This document shows positions 58,912-64,000 of a DNA stretch of 64,000 nucleotides, one piece after another. The DNA is from Streptomyces iranensis. GTDB lineage: Bacteria; Actinomycetota; Actinomycetes; Streptomycetales; Streptomycetaceae. The position numbers and the translations under genes are program-made. The notes under the pieces are model-generated. The model had not been told where the DNA came from. It saw only the letters and a list, made by a program, of their open reading frames with translations, and did no database searches. Numbering within the stretch: the stretch's first letter is position 1; every line of letters begins with the position of its first letter. Location: assembly GCF_017874715.1 (NCBI RefSeq), contig NZ_JAGGLR010000018.1:124001-188000 (forward strand). Reading direction: 5' to 3'.

Positions 58912-60144
58912 ATGCCGACCTGTCCCAACGGCCACCAATCGGCGGCCGACGACTGGTGCGAGGTGTGTGGGCACCGGATGTCGGGGACACCCATGCCCTC
59001 CGGCGCCGTCCCGCCACCTCCGCCCATGCCGAATGGCCCCGGTGTTCCCGTACCACCGGGTGGCTACGGGAGTCCGGGGCCGGGCGGCCCACCGCCGCCC
59101 GGCGGCGCGGGCGGCTACGGCTATCCGGCACAGCAGCAGGAGCTGTGCCCGCAGTGCCGTACGCCACGTGAGGCGCAGGCCCCGTTCTGTGAGGAGTGCC
59201 GCTTCAACTTCCAGACGCACACCCCGTCTCCGTACGGCCCGCCGCAGGGCGGTTACGCGCCGCCGCAGCAGCCGGGGCCGCCACAGCCCGGTCCCGGGGG
59301 GCCGCAGGGCCCGCACCCGACACAGGGCGGCGGTCAGCCCTCCGGCTTCGGCGGCGACAGCGACTGGACGCTTCCGCCGCCGCAGGGGGGCGCACCGCAC
59401 CAGGGCACGCCCCCGCACGGCGCCCCGCAGCAGGGCGCCCCGGGCCACGGCGCGCCCCAGGCCCCGCAGTACGGCTACGGCTACCCCCAGGCCCCGGCGC
59501 CTCCGGCCCAGCCGTACGGGAACGAGGCGCCCCCGGCCCAGCCGTACGGGAACGAGGCGCCCCCGGCCCAGCCGTACGGGAACGAGGGGTACGCCCCGCC
59601 GCCTCAGCAGCAGGGGCCGGGGCACCAGCCGCCGCAGCAGCAGCACCCCGGTGCCCCGCCGCAGTACCCCGGTCCCCCGCAGCAGCAGCACCCCGGCGGC
59701 GCCCAGTTCGGCCAGGGCGGCGCCCCGGCGCAGGCGCCCGGCAACTGGATAGCCGTCGTCGCCCCGGACCGTGAGTACTTCATGGCGATGATGAACCGCA
59801 GCGGCCCGGAGGCCGCCGGGCTGAACCTCCCGGCCTACTCCCCCGAGCAGCAGCTGCCGCTCAACGGCCACCAGATCACCATCGGCCGGCGCCGCCACAG
59901 CACCGGTGAGGCCCCCGACATCGATCTCGGGCGGCCGCCCGAGGACCCGGGTGTCTCGCACCAGCACGCGCTCCTCGTCCAGCAGCCCGACGGCGTCTGG
60001 GCGGTCGTCGACCAGGACTCGACGAACGGCACGACGGTCAATGGCGGCGAGGAGCCGATCCAGCCGTTCGTACCGGTCCCGCTCCGGGACGGCGACCGCG
60101 TCCATGTCGGCGCCTGGACGACGATCACGGTGCGCCGGGGCTGA
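58912..60144 (+). CDS. FHA-domain protein with zinc ribbons (candidate PknG substrate/reader)
   Basis: A 410-aa protein. An N-terminal zinc ribbon (Cys4, Cys16, Cys19, His in between) and a second one near residues 79-97 are followed by a long Pro/Gln/Gly-rich linker. It includes three copies of the decapeptide APPAQPYGNE, encoded by 30-nt repeats. The C-terminal FHA domain has TIGRRRHSTGEAPDIDLG, VSHQHALLVQQPDG, and VDQDSTNGTTVNG. It has the phosphothreonine-reading GRR, SHQH and NG motifs. A GarA-like ETTS phosphorylation motif was not seen. It ends inside the convergent methyltransferase gene (20-nt overlap). Confidence 0.85.
   Translation: MPTCPNGHQSAADDWCEVCGHRMSGTPMPSGAVPPPPPMPNGPGVPVPPGGYGSPGPGGPPPPGGAGGYGYPAQQQELCPQCRTPREAQAPFCEECRFNFQTHTPSPYGPPQGGYAPPQQPGPPQPGPGGPQGPHPTQGGGQPSGFGGDSDWTLPPPQGGAPHQGTPPHGAPQQGAPGHGAPQAPQYGYGYPQAPAPPAQPYGNEAPPAQPYGNEAPPAQPYGNEGYAPPPQQQGPGHQPPQQQHPGAPPQYPGPPQQQHPGGAQFGQGGAPAQAPGNWIAVVAPDREYFMAMMNRSGPEAAGLNLPAYSPEQQLPLNGHQITIGRRRHSTGEAPDIDLGRPPEDPGVSHQHALLVQQPDGVWAVVDQDSTNGTTVNGGEEPIQPFVPVPLRDGDRVHVGAWTTITVRRG
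59499..59588 (+). repeat. In-frame 30-nt repeat in the FHA gene
   Basis: Three copies of a 30-nt unit with the core CCCAGCCGTACGGGAACGAG encode APPAQPYGNE three times in the linker. Confidence 0.9.
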
Positions 60145-61285
60145 GACCGAAGGGCTCAAGACGGCCGGGAGGGCCCAGCGGCCAGCCGTAGGCGCCCTCC
60201 GGGTCGTCCAGCCAGGCCCATTGGCGCTCGCCCCGCACCGTCACCCCGTAGCGCTCCCGCCCCGGCCTGCCCTCGTGCTCCCACAGCGCGAGGGCTTCGA
60301 CCGGCTCCATATGGCCCGCGGCCACGTTCAGCAGGAAGCGGAAGGAGTCGTCCAGCAGTGGCCGGGACGGCAGCCCGTGGGCGGGCACCTGAGGCGGCGG
60401 GCCGCTGCCGCGCAGCGGGACGAAGTACGCGGGTATGGCCAGGAAGTGCCCCTCGGCATGGCGGGCGTCGGCGACTCTCAGGGCGATGAGCCCGGTCGCG
60501 AGCGGCGTCAGGATCAGCGCGCCCGGCCGGCACTGACCGAGCCATGCGGACGGGATGGCCGCCACGGCGCAGGTGGCGATGATCCGGTCGTAGAGAGCGT
60601 GCAGCGGACAGCCGCGCGCCCCGTCCCCGGTGACGACCGCGGGGCGGAATCCGGCCGCGGCCAGATGGTTGCGGGCGGCCTCGGTGATCTCCGGGTCGAG
60701 ATCGAGGGTGGTGACGTGGGCGTCGCCGAGCCGATGGGCCAGCAACGCGGCGTTGTAGCCGGTGCCCGCGCCGATCTCCAGCACCCGGTCCCCGTCCCGC
60801 ACCTGGAGCGCCTGGAGCATCCGCGCCATCAGCGACGGCTGGCTGCTGGAGGTGATCAGCTCGCCGTCGCGCACCCGTGTGGCGAGCGGGGCGTCCGCGT
60901 AGGCACCGGCCAGCCAGCGGGCCCGGCGCAGCGGGTGGGGGTCGTCACGCCACAGCCGGCCGTAGCCGACCGTCCCGTGCGCCGCACCCACCTCCCCGGC
61001 TCCTGCCGCCCCCGCCGTCTTGGTGCTCGGCGGTGCGGCCGCCGCGGCCGCGTCCCCCGCCTCGTAATAGCAGGGCACGAACAGATGGCGTGGCACCTCT
61101 TCGAAGGCCGCCCGCCAGGCGGGGTCGGTGAGTCCGCCGCCCGCCACGATCTCCCGGACCAGCCCGGTTCGCAGCGCCGCGGCCTCCTCGGCGTACCCAT
61201 CGGCCGCCCGGCCCGCAAGCTTCCGCCGTGATACCCGCTCCGCGGCGTCCGGCGCACTGCGTGTGCTCCCGCCCGTGCTGCCCAT
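60125..61285 (-). CDS. PIMT-like methyltransferase with C-terminal extension
   Basis: A 386-aa SAM-dependent methyltransferase with SAM motif VLEIGAGTGYNAALL and YDRIIATCAVAAIPSAW. Like the 3284 gene it has a PIMT core plus a long C-terminal extension (ending RYGVTVRGERQWAWLDDPEG). The two are clearly related, but no ATP-grasp or precursor gene is next to this one. Start at the ATG 61285 with GGAGAG upstream. Its last 20 nt overlap the end of the convergent FHA gene. It may act on damaged proteins or on a peptide encoded elsewhere. Confidence 0.8.
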   Translation of the reverse strand: MGSTGGSTRSAPDAAERVSRRKLAGRAADGYAEEAAALRTGLVREIVAGGGLTDPAWRAAFEEVPRHLFVPCYYEAGDAAAAAAPPSTKTAGAAGAGEVGAAHGTVGYGRLWRDDPHPLRRARWLAGAYADAPLATRVRDGELITSSSQPSLMARMLQALQVRDGDRVLEIGAGTGYNAALLAHRLGDAHVTTLDLDPEITEAARNHLAAAGFRPAVVTGDGARGCPLHALYDRIIATCAVAAIPSAWLGQCRPGALILTPLATGLIALRVADARHAEGHFLAIPAYFVPLRGSGPPPQVPAHGLPSRPLLDDSFRFLLNVAAGHMEPVEALALWEHEGRPGRERYGVTVRGERQWAWLDDPEGAYGWPLGPPGRLEPFGLSPGAP

Positions 61286-61365
61286 GACTCCACTCTCCTG
61301 CGCCCGGCCCCCGGCCGCGACCCACGCCCCCTTTTCCAGACGGGGACGTCTGAGAGCATGGAGGC

Positions 61366-61770
61366 GTGAAAGAGATTCCGCGAGGCACACTTCAGGAGCA
61401 GACCTTCTATGAGCAGGTCGGCGGCGAGCAGACCTTCCGGCGTCTGGTCCACCGCTTCTACCAGGGGGTCGCGGAGGACCCGCTGCTCCGGCCGATGTAC
61501 CCCGAGGAGGACCTGGGACCGGCCGAGGAGCGACTCGCACTCTTCCTGATGCAGTACTGGGGCGGCCCCCGCACCTACAGCGACAACCGCGGCCACCCCC
61601 GGCTCCGCATGCGCCACGCCCCCTTCACCGTGAACCGCGCCGCCCATGACGCCTGGCTGCGCCATATGCGCGACGCGGTGGACGAGCTGGAGCTGGCCCC
61701 GGAGCTCGAGCGCCAGCTGTGGCACTACCTCACCTACGCCGCCGCCTCCATGATCAACGCGGAGGGCTGA
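61366..61770 (+). CDS. glbO: Truncated haemoglobin, group II (GlbO type)
   Basis: A 134-aa haem protein of the two-over-two globin fold. It has FYEQVGGEQTFRRLVHRFYQGVAEDP at the N-terminus (partly quoted), MYPEEDLGPAEERLALFLMQYWGGP, the proximal His in RMRHAPF and the family Trp in HDAWLRHM (G8). The GTG at 61366 is the start. Group II globins bind O2 tightly and may handle peroxide or NO. It is divergent from the methyltransferase. Confidence 0.92.
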   Translation: MKEIPRGTLQEQTFYEQVGGEQTFRRLVHRFYQGVAEDPLLRPMYPEEDLGPAEERLALFLMQYWGGPRTYSDNRGHPRLRMRHAPFTVNRAAHDAWLRHMRDAVDELELAPELERQLWHYLTYAAASMINAEG

Positions 61771-61857
61771 CCCGGCAGGTCGCCCCGGAGGGCTGACCTG
61801 GCGGGCCGACCTGGCGGGCTGCCCTGGAGGGCTGACCTCGCGGGCGGACCGGCGGGC

Positions 61858-62718
61858 TCAGGCGGGCGTGACGGACAGCCCGGACAGACCGCCGGACAGG
61901 CCCTGCGTACGCACCGCGATCGAACCGTACGGCGTGCGCAGCCGCAGCCAGCCGCCCGCGGCGAGGAGTGCCAGGGGCTCGGGCGCCGCGGTGGCCACGC
62001 CGCTCCCGTGGGCGGTGACGGCCGGTGCCGCCGCCCGGACCGGCCGCAGGAAGCCCAGCGACTGGGCGGCGTGCACGGCGCGCAGCGGAAGCCCGGTGTC
62101 GCCGAGCGTACGGGACCAGATCTCATGGCCGATGCGGTCGCGCTCGGCGCGCGTACGCGACTCCTCGGGGAGCGCCGCGTCACGGGCCCGGAACTCCGCG
62201 ACGGCGGCGGCGACCGCCCCTCGTACCTCGTTCACGCCCGGCAGCCCGTTCACCCGGCGCCAGCCGCCGCGTGGCGGCAGCACCCCGGCCCATGGCGGGC
62301 CGGTGACGGCCTGCGGCACGGTGACCACCAGGCCCCGGACACCCCGGTCACGGCCCTCGGGCCCGTCGGCGGTCCGCGCCGTGTCCAGCGCGTCCGCGAA
62401 CTCGCCCGCCGAGACCGTGGTGTCCAGCGCACCCGGCCCGCCCGCCGCCCCGGCCGACGTGGCCGACTCGTCCGACTCGTCCGACTCGTCCGACTCGTCC
62501 GACGTGGCCTCGGTGCTGACGATCGCCTCGAGCCGCGCCGTACGGATCGCGAGGACCTCGAAGGACGGCGGCCGGCCGAAGACGGCGAGCACACCGGCGC
62601 CCGCCTGCAGCCGCACCGCCGCCGCCCGGTCGTAGTGGATCAGCCGGGCGAGGAAGGCGGCGAGATCGGCCGCCTCCCCGGCGTCGGCGAAGTGGAGCTC
62701 CTGGTTGGAGGCCGTCAT
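61858..62718 (-). CDS. Conserved actinobacterial protein of unknown function
   Basis: A 286-aa soluble protein without recognised domains. The N-terminal part (LHFADAGEAADLAAFLARLIHYDRAAAVRL, partly quoted) and a C-terminal region (RDRIGHEIWSRTLGD, then VHAAQSLGFLRPV) look conserved. In between are an acidic SDESDESDESDE run and an Ala/Gly/Thr-rich loop. The acidic run is encoded by a 9-nt DNA repeat (about 62465-62505). The start overlaps the thioesterase stop by ATGA, so the two are co-translated with the ABC-F gene upstream. Confidence 0.65.
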   Translation of the reverse strand: MTASNQELHFADAGEAADLAAFLARLIHYDRAAAVRLQAGAGVLAVFGRPPSFEVLAIRTARLEAIVSTEATSDESDESDESDESATSAGAAGGPGALDTTVSAGEFADALDTARTADGPEGRDRGVRGLVVTVPQAVTGPPWAGVLPPRGGWRRVNGLPGVNEVRGAVAAAVAEFRARDAALPEESRTRAERDRIGHEIWSRTLGDTGLPLRAVHAAQSLGFLRPVRAAAPAVTAHGSGVATAAPEPLALLAAGGWLRLRTPYGSIAVRTQGLSGGLSGLSVTPA

Positions 62719-63230
62719 ACCGAGACGGCCCCCTCCGCCTCCGCCCGTTCGGAGCCATCGGCGGATCCGGCGGGCTTCGTGGCTGCCTCGGACGCCTTCT
62801 TGGCGGCGCGCTTCTTCACCGGGTCCGGCTCCAGGTACTCGGTCAGGAACTTCTCCTCTTCCGGGGTGACCCGGCGCGGGCGGCCCTGGTCGAGGTCGTA
62901 GGGCACGATGCGGGTGGCGGCACGCACATACAGGGCGTCCTCGTCCTTGATCTCATAGCGCAGGGTGAGATACGCGGCCTTGATCTCCGTCACCCAGGTC
63001 TCGATCGTCACCGGACGGTGCCGGTGGACGAGGGGCCTCAGATAGTCGATCTCGTGCCGGGCCACGACCACGCCGCCGGTGAACGCGTTACTCCCGTTCC
63101 CCGGCGCCAGCCGCCACATGAAGTCGACCCGGGCCTCCTCCAGATAGCGGAGGAAGGTCACGTTGTTGACGTGGCCGAACGCGTCCATGTCGGACCAGCG
63201 CAGAGGACAGGAGTAGATATGGCGTGCCAT
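62715..63230 (-). CDS. 4-hydroxybenzoyl-CoA thioesterase-like hotdog protein
   Basis: A 171-aa acyl-CoA thioesterase with the hotdog signature YSCPLRWSDMDAFGHVNN, FLRYLEEARVDFM (catalytic Asp and helix) and the second part RHEIDYLRPLVHRHRPVTIE. A C-terminal Lys/Ala-rich tail follows. The substrate is unknown. It follows the ettA-like gene by 4 nt and overlaps the downstream gene, so it is part of an operon with that ABC-F protein. Confidence 0.88.
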   Translation of the reverse strand: MARHIYSCPLRWSDMDAFGHVNNVTFLRYLEEARVDFMWRLAPGNGSNAFTGGVVVARHEIDYLRPLVHRHRPVTIETWVTEIKAAYLTLRYEIKDEDALYVRAATRIVPYDLDQGRPRRVTPEEEKFLTEYLEPDPVKKRAAKKASEAATKPAGSADGSERAEAEGAVSV

Positions 63231-63234
63231 CCAC

Positions 63235-64000
63235 TCAGCCCCGGGTCAGCTTCTTGTAGGTGGCGCGGTGCGGACGGGCCGCGTCCGGGCCGAGCCGCTC
63301 GACCTTGTTCTTCTCGTACGACTCGAAGTTGCCCTCGAACCAGAACCACTTGGATTCGCCCTCGTACGCCAGGATGTGCGTGGCGACGCGGTCGAGGAAC
63401 CAGCGGTCGTGGGAGACGACCACGGCGCAGCCGGGGAAGTCGAGCAGCGCGTTCTCCAGCGAGGAGAGGGTCTCCACGTCGAGGTCGTTGGTGGGCTCGT
63501 CGAGGAGCAGCAGGTTGCCGCCCTGCTTGAGGGTGAGCGCGAGGTTGAGGCGGTTGCGCTCACCGCCCGAGAGCACTCCGGCCGGCTTCTGCTGGTCCGG
63601 GCCCTTGAAGCCGAAGGCGGAGACATAGGCGCGGGAGGGCATCTCGACCTGGCCGACGTTGATGTAGTCGAGCTCGTCGGAGACGACCGCCCACAGCGTC
63701 TTCTTGGGGTCGATGTTGGCACGGCTCTGGTCGACGTAGGAGATCTTGACGGTATCGCCGACCTTGATGCTGCCCGCGTCGGCGGTCTCCAGGCCCTGGA
63801 TCATCTTGAACAGCGTGGTCTTACCGGCGCCGTTGGGGCCGATGACACCGACGATGCCGTTCCGCGGGAGGGTGAAGGAGAGGTCGTCGATCAGGACCTT
63901 CTCGCCGAACGCCTTGGAGAGGTTCTCCACCTCGACCACGACACTGCCCAGGCGCGGGCCCGGCGGGATCTGGATCTCCTCGAAGTCCAGCTTCCGGGTC
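63235..64000 (-). CDS. ettA: ABC-F ATPase, EttA type (partial, N-terminus beyond the window)
   Basis: The 3' 766 nt (about 255 codons) of an energy-dependent translational throttle protein. The second ABC cassette is complete: Walker A GVIGPNGAGKTTLF, signature LSGGERNRLNLAL, Walker B LLLLDEPTNDLD, and the SHDRWFLDRVATHI switch. Residues before it (DFEEIQIPPGPRLGSVVVEV) belong to the interdomain region. EttA gates the ribosomal E site according to ATP/ADP level. The first cassette and the start codon lie past position 64000. Confidence 0.92.
   Translation of the reverse strand, partial: TRKLDFEEIQIPPGPRLGSVVVEVENLSKAFGEKVLIDDLSFTLPRNGIVGVIGPNGAGKTTLFKMIQGLETADAGSIKVGDTVKISYVDQSRANIDPKKTLWAVVSDELDYINVGQVEMPSRAYVSAFGFKGPDQQKPAGVLSGGERNRLNLALTLKQGGNLLLLDEPTNDLDVETLSSLENALLDFPGCAVVVSHDRWFLDRVATHILAYEGESKWFWFEGNFESYEKNKVERLGPDAARPHRATYKKLTRG

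Noticed and set aside
1..64000. tRNA, rRNA, riboswitches, insertion sequences, prophage or attachment sites
   Set aside because: No tRNA-like arms, transposase, integrase or known riboswitch core was recognised while reading. A covariance-model scan would be needed to exclude weak cases.

Overview
The window is about 64 kb of very GC-rich DNA with GTG/TTG starts, 4-nt ATGA/GTGA gene overlaps, long palindromic terminators and a gene set typical of the genus Streptomyces or a close relative: nickel-repressed FeSOD, a mycothiol-type DsbA protein, a PknG operon, NB-ARC/TPR proteins, sedolisin, GH84 and GH29 hydrolases. I see about 49 genes and no tRNA, rRNA, CRISPR array, insertion sequence or prophage. 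The left edge starts just before a tctC gene. The right edge cuts an ABC-F gene.

Layout. 0-3.2 kb: tctCBA tripartite tricarboxylate transporter. 3.3-6.2 kb: a minus-strand operon for a ribosomal peptide of the graspetide/imiditide type (RsbW-like ATPase, 103-residue precursor, ATP-grasp ligase, PIMT-like methyltransferase), divergent from an HTH/TPR regulator. 7.6-9.8 kb: GNAT protein, class II aldolase, and sodF with a Nur box in its promoter and a probable sRNA-bearing 3' UTR. 9.9-12.6 kb: a two-gene module in which a small helical protein ends, and an NB-ARC/TPR protein begins, with the same RHIM/BASS-like amyloid motif. 12.6-28.6 kb: mostly housekeeping genes (amino-acid permease, bioY, DsbA-like protein, two pepN paralogues, metallophosphoesterase, asd, Sel1/TPR protein, acyl-ACP desaturase with an operator-like palindrome). 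29-38 kb: carbohydrate enzymes (GH29, malQ, GH84) and an HNH endonuclease, separated by dense repeat DNA. 38.8-42.1 kb: MscS channel and secreted sedolisin. 42.3-49.4 kb: a sugar locus with ROK regulator, ABC importer, GH4 phospho-glycosidase and BadF-type kinase. 49.5-60.1 kb: a seven-gene operon resembling and extending mycobacterial glnX-glnH-pknG, with PP2C, VWA and FHA proteins. 60.1-64 kb: a second PIMT-like methyltransferase, truncated haemoglobin, a conserved unknown, a thioesterase and an ettA-like gene.

The points most worth follow-up are the paired amyloid-motif NLR module (9940-12563), the imiditide-like peptide operon (3284-6151), the Nur/sodF/3'-UTR sRNA circuit (9032-9815), the extended PknG operon, and the intergenic repeat DNA, especially the hairpin array at 31.15-31.7 kb and the 27-bp perfect inverted repeat at 37.8 kb.
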